DNA of 42,238 nt from Actinomycetota bacterium (lineage in GTDB: Bacteria > Actinomycetota > Actinomycetes > Actinomycetales > Microbacteriaceae): NCBI GenBank assembly GCA_020161315.1, contig JAIUOH010000027.1:1-42238 (forward strand). The letters run 5' to 3'. Made by a program: the position numbers and the translations under genes. Of this stretch, positions 23,222 through 31,612 are shown piece after piece (within the stretch, counting starts at the first letter, position 1; every line of letters starts with the position of its first letter). The notes below the pieces were generated by a model. That model was not told the DNA's origin and ran no database searches. It was given only the letters and a program-made list of their open reading frames with translations.

Positions 23222-26200
23222 CTAGACGAGCACACCAGATGAGTCCTCAGGAACAGCGACATGGATCGGCAGCACTCGACCGGACTCGATTGCAAAGCCA
23301 CGCCCCACCGGAAAATCGGCTCGCTTCACACGACCGAAGTTCTCACGGAACGGCGATCCGCCGTCACCCTCATCGGGTTGCAACGCAAGCCCCCAGCGCG
23401 GTTGTTTGAGCGCAGAATACAGATCCCACACCCCAGCAGCAGCGCCTTGCTCAAATTCGAAGAGCACCAGCACGTCAGCCCGCCTTGCCGCTTTCGCGAG
23501 GGCAACGAGGATCGGCAAAGCCTCGGTGCCCTCAGCCTCAGTCGGCCTTTCAACTACGATCACGCCGCGCACGGCTCGACGCGGAAAGCGAGCTTTTGCG
23601 GGTGGGGTCTCAGAGGTTTCGACTTCAGCCGCGCCACCAATGAGCCCACCGATTGGCCCTCCGATCAGTCCAGGCGCCAGCAGCCCAGGCTTGTTCGGTA
23701 ACGAGCCACCGAGTGCCTCAACCAGATCTTTTGCCAGTTCAGCGACCTCTTCTGGCCCGCGCGCAACCTGATCCCACGTAGCTTTTGAGCCGAGCCCACC
23801 TGCCCGATCGGGCACGAAGCTCAGGAGCACTCGCTCGACCGCGACGCCGCCAGCTTCAGCCCAGCGCGCAAAGCCTGTCGCGCAGGCAAGCGCAGCCGTC
23901 GAGAGGCCGGCGCCGGCCGGGCCTGCGACCACACCGAGCCCAGAGACCGGCATCGGCACCGGCGTGAACCCGTCAATCTCAATGCCGTACACGGGCTGGT
24001 CAGCGGCCTGAGCCGGCAACTCTTGCAAAGCGATGAAGGTCGGCGCATTCTGAATCGTCGGAGCCGCAGATACCTGTTGCGCCCGAAGCCGCAGTGCGAG
24101 CTCTTCGAGGGCCTGCGCCTGGGCAAGCAGCTCTGATGCTTCGCTCACCAGGGCAAGTTGCACTTCATCGCTCTGCCCGGCAAACACCCCTCGACCTGGC
24201 GGCGCAGCTTCGAGGGTGTCGGCAGGCACGTCGATGTATGAGTAGTCATTGGCCGAGGCCAGGCGCAGCACGAATTGCTGCTGCACGCTTGCGGCAAGTG
24301 TGCTCGGTAGCACGCCGGCTCGATCGGCGGTGAGCACCACATGCACACCGACAGCGCGGCCGGCCTGCATGACCTCGGTGAGCACCTGCATTGGCGCGTC
24401 TTTCGCGCCGAGCATTTCGGTGGCTTGCCGGAACGCCGAGAATCCATCAATCAGTAACAGCATTCGTGGCTCATTTGCACCGCTCACCCGGTTATATGCG
24501 CTCAGGGAGTTCGCTCGAGCCGCCGCAAATCTGGTGCCACGCTCACGAACCACATCTTGCAGGTGGCGCAGCACACGACGCGAAAGCTCATCGTCGGTAA
24601 GCGGTGCGACGGCGCCGACAGTTGGCAGAGCAAGTAGCGGGTCAAGCCCACCACCAGCTGCGTCAATCGCATAGATGTGTGCCGGCGCCGTAGCTGCCGC
24701 CTCGCTGAGCGAGGCGGCGATGGTCAGAAGTGCACTGGTTTTGCCTGTGCCGCTTGCGCCGTAGATTGCGACGTTACCTGCTTCGTTCAAGTCAAGCAGC
24801 ACGGGATCTTGGCGCTGCGCGTCGGGCTGATCGCGCATACCGATCAGCACAACTGAGTCATCATATTCGGTGCTTGTTCTGCCGCGTCTGTCGTCGGCGT
24901 CAATACCGACACCGCGCAAGCTTTCGAGAGAAAGCAACGTTGGCAGCATGTCAAGCCAGGGTTTGCGCGGGCGCGCGAGCGCAGCCGCTTCTGCTGCCTC
25001 AATGACGCCATCGCGCAACCGCTCAATATCGCGCGCAGTCTGACTGCGTCGCACACGCCCCCGTGAGCCGGTCGAGGTTTTGTCGGGAATGTCCCAGACA
25101 TCACCCTCGACAAAGCCGAGGTCTCGAATTTCAAGACGAGCGGCTGCCGCCTCGTCGGCCGACCGCCCACCGAGGTATCCGGTCTGAAAGTGCGAGATGC
25201 GGCCAGCACCAGATTTCACGGCCCCTCGACCGGGAGTTTCTGCGTCAAAGAACGCCGCGTCTTTCACACCGATCACATCGGCACTGTCGGCTTCATCTGC
25301 CATGCGCAGGGCGACGCGCAGATTCGTGTTTGCGCGCAGATTGTCTTTGATCACACCTGCAGGGCGCTGGGTTGCCATGATGAGATGCAGGCCAAGCGAG
25401 CGGCCTCGCTGCGCAACGTCGATCACACCGTCAACAAACTCAGGCACCTCGCTCGCGAGTGCGGCGAACTCATCAATCACGATGACGAGGGCGGGCGGCG
25501 CAGCTGCATCACCGCGCTTTTCCATGGTGATCAGATCTTTCGCGCCGTGTTCGGCCAACAACTCTTCGCGGTAGCGCAGTTCGGCTCGCAACGAGGTGAG
25601 AGCACGGCGTACCAGATGCGGGCTGAGGTCTGTCACCAGGCCAACGGTGTGTGGCAGGTCGACACACTCTGCAAAGGCAGCACCGCCCTTGTAGTCAACC
25701 AGCAAGAAAGTCAGGCGATCCGGGCTCACGTTTGCCGCGAGGCTCATTATCCAGCTCTGCAAGAACTCTGATTTGCCTGCGCCCGTTGTACCACCGACGA
25801 GAGCGTGTGGCCCGTGCACGCGAAGATCGATTTCGGCTGGCCCTTCTGGCCCCTGGCCGACCACGGCAGCAAGCTTCACCGCGTCTCGCTCTTCACCCTG
25901 CTGCCACGTGCTGACCAGGCTGCCGGCGCTTTGCCAACTCTGCAGAATTGGGCCGGCACCGCCGAGCAAGTCAACTCGATGCAGCTCGCGAAGGTTTACG
26001 CTTCGTGGCAGGTCACTCTCATCGAGTGCTCTCGCTGCGGTGTCATCGACCGGCGCGAGCGCGCGCGCAAAGGCAGCAGCCTCGGTGATGCCGACGTACT
26101 CAATGCGGCTGAGAGCAACGGTCTGGCCGAAACGAACAAAGTTTGCCGTGCCCACCTGCTGCGCAGAAGCGGTCGGCGTTGCCGCTGTCGACGTTGCTTG

Positions 26201-27964
26201 TCCAATAGCAGAGTCGGAGGTGGCTTCTACGAAGCTGCGGCAAGCGGCTGGCACTCTGGCAATATCGTCGGCCACCCAGATCACGTGAATACCAAGATCG
26301 GGGCCGTCTTCGGCAAGCGCAATTAATCGGCTTCGGTTCGTCTCTTCAATTTCACGTTCGAGCACGAGCACTATGACTGCAGGGGTTACCGGCAATTTGC
26401 TCACTGCTTCGTCAGAGCTGTCGGGCACTTCGTCTGCCGTGAGGTGCGAGCGTACCGACGCAGATTGCGGCCCACTGCGCTGCGCAATCAGCGATTCGAG
26501 CGCGATCATTAGCCTTGTTGTGGCGTTCGGGCTGTCAGCGAGTGGCCAAGCAGCCAAGGGGCTACCCACTGGCTCAATATGTGGCAACCATTTCAGCCAT
26601 TCCCACTCGCCGCCGGCGCGATCAGAGCCGGCAAACGCAGCAATCACGACCTCGGCGGGCGAGTGCAGCCCCGCAAGCTGCAGCACAAGCCCGCGTGCGA
26701 GACCCTCGGCGATCCGCTGGTCCCCCGCAATACCTATTGAACCGCAACGATCAAGTCGTTCGAGCACCGGCACGGGCGTAATCGAAGCAAACTCGTCTCT
26801 GATCTCGCGCAGCGCGTTCCATTGCTCTGTCGCCGCGTCACCACGGTGCGGCAGATCGACAACCGTGCGACTCGGCAGCGTGCCATCACCAAATCTCAAT
26901 TCAAGAAACCCGCGATGTTCTGGTCGCCTCGCCCAAAGCAAGCGACTGCGCGAGTGTACGGCTGCAGCGATGCTTGCAAGATCAGGGGTTTCGCTGTGGC
27001 GAACCGCAATCTCTTCGGCACGGAGATCGGTGAGCTCTGCCCGCTCGGCAGACAGGGTTTCAAGAAACTGACGCAATTCGCGCTTCAGCTTGCGCCTACC
27101 CGAGGTGAGGCTGTCTACCCACGAGCCAATCATCATGAGCGGAGTGAACGCAACCATCATGAGGCTCATCGGGGAGCGGGTGATCGCAAACATGGCGCCA
27201 CCCATCATCATGGGAGCGAGCATCGCCAGAAGCGGGATTCGGTTTGCTTGGGTGGGCTGTGGCGGCTTTGGCAGTTCTCGTTTCGTGAGGGGGAATCGAG
27301 GATCGACCCGCGGCGCGCGGGTGTGCGGGTAGCGGTGGTCGAGCGGCGCGCTGTCGTGTCGAGCCGCACGTAGCGGCGTGATTCGAATCTGAACTGAGCC
27401 GAGCTGAACCTCGGAGGTTCGAGTGATCACGATTTGCTCGGCTGACTGGCCATATACTTCGATGCCGTTCGCTGAGCCGAGATCTCGCAGCACTATTTTT
27501 TCGCCGATCTCGATAACCGCGTGCCGCCTCGACACACTTCGATCATCGATCAACACTCGGCTGAGCGGGTCGCGCCCAATCGTGTTGCTGCCTGCAACGA
27601 GGCTGTAGGTTGCGCCCTCTTGCGGTCCATTCAAAATCTCGACGGTGCCGAGCATCGGAATCGGCCTGTTTGCGCTCGGGCCAAACTCGGGTACCACTGT
27701 GACCTGCCACCCCGATTGCAGGCCAGAGGCGGCAACAAATGTTGTTGGGTCAAGCAGTTGCTCGCCGCGGCTGTCACCTGCGTTGCCGAGCAGGGTGATA
27801 TGCCCGCGGCGCAGCGAGGCAAACTCTTCAAGGTTTGAGCCAGCGAAGAGGTCTGTGCGCATCAGCGAGTGCGCGAGCTCGCCGATTGTTGTGGTGACGT
27901 CGCAAGAGACGGTGATGTCGTGGTTCACGCCACCAGCAGCGCTGACACCGAGTTTTAGCTTCAT
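23222..27964 (-). CDS. eccC: Type VII secretion ATPase, FHA-FtsK/SpoIIIE (EccC/EssC-like)
   Basis: This is a 1580-residue membrane ATPase that drives export of WXG100-type substrates. Residues 1 to about 95 resemble a ubiquitin/FHA-like cap. A forkhead-associated domain follows (about 105-185; TIGRDPLSRVLIDD and SVSRRHAVIE, LRDLGSANGI), then two membrane helices at about 240-285. FtsK/SpoIIIE domain 1 has Walker A GGTTGAGKSEF (Lys731), LLVDYKGGAAF and LVIVIDEFAAL. Domain 2 has YGASGTGKTSAL (Lys1075). Domain 3 has a degenerate Walker A, GPAGAGLSTAA, with Leu1354 where Lys is expected. An N-terminal FHA is typical of EssC-type proteins in Firmicutes and some actinobacteria. It is last in a five-gene operon; no EccB, EccD, EccE or mycosin gene is present. 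Confidence 0.93.
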   Translation of the reverse strand: MKLKLGVSAAGGVNHDITVSCDVTTTIGELAHSLMRTDLFAGSNLEEFASLRRGHITLLGNAGDSRGEQLLDPTTFVAASGLQSGWQVTVVPEFGPSANRPIPMLGTVEILNGPQEGATYSLVAGSNTIGRDPLSRVLIDDRSVSRRHAVIEIGEKIVLRDLGSANGIEVYGQSAEQIVITRTSEVQLGSVQIRITPLRAARHDSAPLDHRYPHTRAPRVDPRFPLTKRELPKPPQPTQANRIPLLAMLAPMMMGGAMFAITRSPMSLMMVAFTPLMMIGSWVDSLTSGRRKLKRELRQFLETLSAERAELTDLRAEEIAVRHSETPDLASIAAAVHSRSRLLWARRPEHRGFLELRFGDGTLPSRTVVDLPHRGDAATEQWNALREIRDEFASITPVPVLERLDRCGSIGIAGDQRIAEGLARGLVLQLAGLHSPAEVVIAAFAGSDRAGGEWEWLKWLPHIEPVGSPLAAWPLADSPNATTRLMIALESLIAQRSGPQSASVRSHLTADEVPDSSDEAVSKLPVTPAVIVLVLEREIEETNRSRLIALAEDGPDLGIHVIWVADDIARVPAACRSFVEATSDSAIGQATSTAATPTASAQQVGTANFVRFGQTVALSRIEYVGITEAAAFARALAPVDDTAARALDESDLPRSVNLRELHRVDLLGGAGPILQSWQSAGSLVSTWQQGEERDAVKLAAVVGQGPEGPAEIDLRVHGPHALVGGTTGAGKSEFLQSWIMSLAANVSPDRLTFLLVDYKGGAAFAECVDLPHTVGLVTDLSPHLVRRALTSLRAELRYREELLAEHGAKDLITMEKRGDAAAPPALVIVIDEFAALASEVPEFVDGVIDVAQRGRSLGLHLIMATQRPAGVIKDNLRANTNLRVALRMADEADSADVIGVKDAAFFDAETPGRGAVKSGAGRISHFQTGYLGGRSADEAAAARLEIRDLGFVEGDVWDIPDKTSTGSRGRVRRSQTARDIERLRDGVIEAAEAAALARPRKPWLDMLPTLLSLESLRGVGIDADDRRGRTSTEYDDSVVLIGMRDQPDAQRQDPVLLDLNEAGNVAIYGASGTGKTSALLTIAASLSEAAATAPAHIYAIDAAGGGLDPLLALPTVGAVAPLTDDELSRRVLRHLQDVVRERGTRFAAARANSLSAYNRVSGANEPRMLLLIDGFSAFRQATEMLGAKDAPMQVLTEVMQAGRAVGVHVVLTADRAGVLPSTLAASVQQQFVLRLASANDYSYIDVPADTLEAAPPGRGVFAGQSDEVQLALVSEASELLAQAQALEELALRLRAQQVSAAPTIQNAPTFIALQELPAQAADQPVYGIEIDGFTPVPMPVSGLGVVAGPAGAGLSTAALACATGFARWAEAGGVAVERVLLSFVPDRAGGLGSKATWDQVARGPEEVAELAKDLVEALGGSLPNKPGLLAPGLIGGPIGGLIGGAAEVETSETPPAKARFPRRAVRGVIVVERPTEAEGTEALPILVALAKAARRADVLVLFEFEQGAAAGVWDLYSALKQPRWGLALQPDEGDGGSPFRENFGRVKRADFPVGRGFAIESGRVLPIHVAVPEDSSGVLV

Positions 27965-28035
27965 GAGATTCCGTCTCTGCTCGTGCCTGATAAATCTGCT
28001 GAACGCCAGGTGCTGAACTCACCGAAAATAGCGCC

Positions 28036-28674
28036 CTAGTCTCCAGCCTGCTCACGAGCAGCGAGTTCTTTCTCAAACTCGTTCGCTTCGAGAGGCGCAC
28101 CAAAATCGCTCCCCATCGACGCATGCGCCGAACACGTACCATAGATCGCAATTAGTAGGCCTTCTGGTGTGGCTTTAAAGCCCAGCATCGCCCCATCGGC
28201 GCGATCGCCCCCAAGATAGATCCGTTCAGGGCTAGGGTCAGTAACATCAGAAACCGTCCACCCCTCAGCGATCCACGCTGCCCGCATCCGATCAGCAACC
28301 ACCGTAATGTCAGGCACTGCAATGTCGTTGTTTAGCCCCAAATCCAGACTGCCAGTCCCCCGCCCCCCACACTCAATGGGTGAGAGACGACCGATAACGC
28401 GAGCACGATCTTCTGGCAGCGCCGACCAGGGAACGTTCTCCTCTGGAAGGTGCCCCCGCTGGTGCCAACCCTCGGGAATCTCCGAAGCCGCGATCGCCGC
28501 GTCCGCCTGTTCTTCCAGCCAAGCCCGCTGTTCATCAAGCGTCTCGACACTCGTTATTGCCGACTCTGACACCAAGGGAACCTCCTGAACACACGCGCTC
28601 AACCCAAACATGATGGTCATGGCGGTCAGCGCAACCGACAATGCTTGAAAGACCTTCTGCGTTGAAAACCTCAT
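28036..28674 (-). CDS. Putative lipoprotein in T7SS operon
   Basis: This 212-residue protein has a basic start, a hydrophobic stretch and a lipobox LSAC at residues 25-28, so Cys28 is probably lipidated. The mature protein is acidic, starts with a helical region rich in Glu/Ala, contains ECGGRGTGSLDLG near residue 102 and a second Cys near 183, possibly forming a disulfide. No named family is recognised. The start codon directly abuts the stop of the hydrolase gene, and eccC follows after 71 bp, so it is translated with the T7SS genes. It may be a secretion accessory or a protector of the exported hydrolase; both are inference. Confidence 0.8.
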   Translation of the reverse strand: MRFSTQKVFQALSVALTAMTIMFGLSACVQEVPLVSESAITSVETLDEQRAWLEEQADAAIAASEIPEGWHQRGHLPEENVPWSALPEDRARVIGRLSPIECGGRGTGSLDLGLNNDIAVPDITVVADRMRAAWIAEGWTVSDVTDPSPERIYLGGDRADGAMLGFKATPEGLLIAIYGTCSAHASMGSDFGAPLEANEFEKELAAREQAGD

Positions 28675-30735
28675 TCATTGCCCCTTACTCGATATGGGCG
28701 CACGGCTCCAGAAGTTGGAATTGTAATGCAATTCAACCTGCTCCGACTCAGTGCGCACAAACGACTGCTCAAGTGATGGATCGATGCGGCCCGTGGTGAT
28801 CTTCGCAATCGAGTTGAGCGACTCCGTACGCGGGTCAAGGTAGCCCCGACCCCGAGACGCCGAGGTGCCGATGGCCCCCGGTTCGCTGCCCTCACCGATA
28901 AGCGAGTGGCCATCGGTGCCCTTCAAGTTGCGAGACGGGTCTCCCTCTGCAGAGAAGGAAAGGGCTCCCTCGTACACCGGGCTGAGATTCTGAAGACCGT
29001 AGGCGTCAGCATTCGGGTTTGGCTGCCCCCGCCCGCTGAGCCCAGCACCACCGGGAGCCAGGTGGTCGCCTGCAGCGTGCGTCGTGTAGATCGCCTTTTG
29101 GCCCGGTGAAACGTCTTTCACGTTGAGCCCGTCTAACGACGGGACTTTGCTGGTGTCGAGGCCCGCAGAGCCCACCATGACGAAGGTGTCTACTGGGTGC
29201 TTGACGTCTTTCAGCGCGATCGATGCGGTTGTGGTGCCGTAGGAATGGGCCGCAACATCGCGGCTCGGCAAAGCTCCATCTATTTGTAAACGAGACGCGT
29301 CGAGCCCGTTGATTTCTCGAGCGAGCTGTGCAGCGCCCGCGAGCGCAGATTTCGAGTTCAGCACCCCGAAATCAAGCTCTGCCGGAGAGCCCGGCGTGTC
29401 GTAGCCCAGCCAAGCGATCACCGCGTTTGCACCGCCAGAGCCGGGAACCCTGCCCTGCCTGGAATAGAGATTGCGACTCGCGGTGTCCATGCCGCGAATG
29501 CCCTCAGTCGCATCGTTGAGCATGCCCGGAACCAGCCAGGTAACATTGCCTGCTGCATCGACATTGCCATACGCAACGGCGGCTTTTGGCACGGCATCTG
29601 CCATGTTCAGTGCGAGAACCTGCACCGGTGGCATTGCGCGCCCTGTGGCGATCTGCTCCGCTTCACGCGAGAGAATTCTTTGCACTCCTGCCGCGAGTCT
29701 CAACTGCTCGGGAGTGAGCAGGTCAGGGTGTGCTCGGAAGAAAGTCATCTGCGCACGGTTGGCCTCATCGCGCACCTCGCCGCTCAGGCCCGGAAGATTC
29801 CCGATGACTCCGGGCACGGCATCAATAAGAGCCTGCTGCTCTTCTGCTGTGAGCCTCGACCAGCGTGCAGCGATCTCTTCAGGGCTCACACTCGAGTTTT
29901 GAACATCAGACCCGTCTTCGGCGTCGATGAGTTTTTTGAGCAGTGGATGGCTCGTGCTGTAAGGCGTTGCCTCATTCGTCTCGCCCCACAACTCGCCAGC
30001 GATTCCGAGCGCAATAGCTCTTCTTGCCGAGAAACCGCCGCCCGACCCCAAAGAAATCAGCTGACCGATGGGCGTGTCTTGAAGCGCGGTGGCAACCCTG
30101 TCTTCGGCTTCTCTGCGTTCCTCAATCAGCAGTGCCCACTCTGATTTCAGCCTGTTAAGGCGTTCAAGCGCCTTGTTCCAACGAACCGCAGCATCGAGCC
30201 ACTGGCTCTCATACAGCATTCTCAGGTTCTGCTTGGCTGCAGATCGCTCTGCCGAAGAAAGATCATCAGCGGCGCGACTCAACACTGGATCTGGCAGCCT
30301 GCCGGGCGGCACGGTCTGCCAAGAATACGAGACTGCAATACGAATCTCGCGTGCTATCCGTTCAATCTCTGACATTGCCGAAGAGATCGACTGCAGATAA
30401 CTACCGGCATCACCTTTGATCTGGTCGGCGCGTCTATGAATCCGCTCGACCTCAGCGGCATAGGCATGAAACGCCGTTCTTGCCTGGCCCGCAGATTCGC
30501 TGAGCACATCTGAGCCGGGCACGAGCCTGTCTAGCATTTTGTCACGAATACGACTGACACCAACGCTCTTGAGCCCCTGCAGGCTACGAACTGAGCCCAG
30601 CACCGAAACATTGTATTGATAGCAGTCGTCTACGACATCACCCAAGAAGGTCGCGATGGCGTCGATCTCGTCGACACTGCCCGCTTTGGGAGTGCCGACG
30701 AGCACCGCTGAGGCGGCTGGCACGCTCGGGCTCAA
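28675..30735 (-). CDS. DUF1023 alpha/beta-hydrolase with ESX-type helical N-terminus
   Basis: This is a 686-residue protein. The first about 270 residues are predicted helical and hydrophilic, as in WXG/LXG-type secreted proteins. The C-terminal about 300 residues are an alpha/beta-hydrolase of the DUF1023 type, with nucleophile elbow AHSYGT (Ser498), VMVGSAGLD near residue 521 after the elbow, and a DGHSLIGEGS segment near 630 that may hold the catalytic His. There is no classical signal peptide, so export through the neighbouring T7SS is likely. The substrate (ester, lipid or peptidoglycan-linked) is unknown. The start overlaps the stop of the small upstream gene (ATGA), and the lipoprotein follows without a gap. 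Confidence 0.85.
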   Translation of the reverse strand: MSPSVPAASAVLVGTPKAGSVDEIDAIATFLGDVVDDCYQYNVSVLGSVRSLQGLKSVGVSRIRDKMLDRLVPGSDVLSESAGQARTAFHAYAAEVERIHRRADQIKGDAGSYLQSISSAMSEIERIAREIRIAVSYSWQTVPPGRLPDPVLSRAADDLSSAERSAAKQNLRMLYESQWLDAAVRWNKALERLNRLKSEWALLIEERREAEDRVATALQDTPIGQLISLGSGGGFSARRAIALGIAGELWGETNEATPYSTSHPLLKKLIDAEDGSDVQNSSVSPEEIAARWSRLTAEEQQALIDAVPGVIGNLPGLSGEVRDEANRAQMTFFRAHPDLLTPEQLRLAAGVQRILSREAEQIATGRAMPPVQVLALNMADAVPKAAVAYGNVDAAGNVTWLVPGMLNDATEGIRGMDTASRNLYSRQGRVPGSGGANAVIAWLGYDTPGSPAELDFGVLNSKSALAGAAQLAREINGLDASRLQIDGALPSRDVAAHSYGTTTASIALKDVKHPVDTFVMVGSAGLDTSKVPSLDGLNVKDVSPGQKAIYTTHAAGDHLAPGGAGLSGRGQPNPNADAYGLQNLSPVYEGALSFSAEGDPSRNLKGTDGHSLIGEGSEPGAIGTSASRGRGYLDPRTESLNSIAKITTGRIDPSLEQSFVRTESEQVELHYNSNFWSRAPISSKGQ

Positions 30736-31040
30736 GACTTGCCCTTTCGCACTGCGAACCCAGAAGCCAGGTTCGCGCTGATGAAGGCATCAAGTTCTGC
30801 GCTGTCGCGCATCACCGAAGAAATGCTCTCGCTGCCCGTCTTTGCCGCGTCTGCGAGTGCTGCACGCGCGACAGACAGCCCCTTCAGATAGTGCTCAACC
30901 TGGCCGCCAATTCCAGTCAGCGAGCCAATCTGCGCCTTGGGTCGCGACCTATTGTCGTTTACCATCACGTACGAAGCAGACACCAGCGAGGCCCCTGCCG
31001 CCGAGAGCTCTGAATCTTCGAGCCTCAGCCCGTCACTCAT
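30732..31040 (-). CDS. Small helical T7SS-associated protein
   Basis: This 102-residue protein begins MSDGLRLEDSELSAAGASLV and is helical with no membrane segment. The size and helical pattern fit a WXG100-superfamily-like partner or chaperone, although no WxG turn is visible (a GIGGQ segment occupies the middle). It lies 14 bp after the WXG100 gene and overlaps the hydrolase gene start. A role as pairing partner for the hydrolase N-terminus is an inference from gene order. Confidence 0.75.
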   Translation of the reverse strand: MSDGLRLEDSELSAAGASLVSASYVMVNDNRSRPKAQIGSLTGIGGQVEHYLKGLSVARAALADAAKTGSESISSVMRDSAELDAFISANLASGFAVRKGKS

Positions 31041-31054
31041 TTGCTCGGCACCAA

Positions 31055-31348
31055 TTAGTTGATGCGAGCAGCGATCTGCGCGTCCATGTCGCGCATCGCG
31101 TTGGCAGTGCCCGTGAGAAAGCTCTGAATCTCATTGAGCTTGGCAACAACAGTGTTGGCGCTCGTCGTGTACTCGTTGTAAGCGGCGTTGAATTTCACCG
31201 AAGCCTGGTCGGTCACAAAACCTGAAGACACAAGGTTCTGAATCTGCTGCTGCAGCGACTACAGTTTTGCAGTGATCTCTTCACGACCCTGGCCCAGCTG
31301 TGCGGCTGACTGCTCGATTTCAGCATAGGAGACTTTAATATTCGACAT
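31055..31348 (-). pseudogene. WXG100-family protein interrupted by an in-frame amber codon
   Basis: The frame from ATG 31348 to TAA 31055 has 97 codons and matches the small helical-hairpin WXG100 secreted proteins. It opens MSNIKVSYAEIEQSAAQL; the turn region reads NLVSSGFVTDQAS, a known variant without Trp; and the second helix ends AMRDMDAQIAARIN. Codon 30 is TAG (31259-31261), between EEITAKL and SLQQQIQ. Reading frame and family-like sequence are fully kept after it, so a single change such as CAG to TAG explains it. Alternatives are a sequencing error or amber read-through. As read, only 29 residues would be made, so the first gene of the T7SS operon appears broken. Confidence 0.85.
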
Positions 31349-31506
31349 CGTACGGACCTGTTTCTTTCGGTAAGTTGCGCAGAGCCCCACATACGCTGAA
31401 TATGAAATTATTTCTACTGCGAATCCCGCAGCGTCCCCAAGAGCCAGCCTACACGCCGCCAAGAGAGTTTGCTCGCACTTGGTTAAAATCTGTGGAAAAC
31501 TCAAAA

Positions 31507-31554
31507 ACAAAGCCCCTGTGGAAAGCAAATCATTGCGTTCCACAGGGGCTTTGT
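31507..31554 (-). terminator. Intrinsic terminator of proS
   Basis: A perfect 17-bp inverted repeat (31507-31523 with 31538-31554, 14-nt loop) is followed on the minus strand by TTTTTGAG. It lies about 60 bp after the proS stop codon and about 160 bp before the WXG100 start, so it separates proS from the T7SS operon. The rest of 31355-31500 must hold the T7SS promoter; I see no clear consensus. Confidence 0.9.
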
Positions 31555-31612
31555 CCTCGCCCTAAAAATCAGCGAAATAAGGCGAAAACCGGCTACGAAG
31601 CCGAGAGCATAA

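Noticed and set aside
31259-31543. 94-codon frame that extends upstream of the WXG100 start
   Set aside because: The upstream 65 codons overlap the proS terminator and are not WXG100-like; the real start is ATG 31348 and the frame ends early only because of the internal amber codon.
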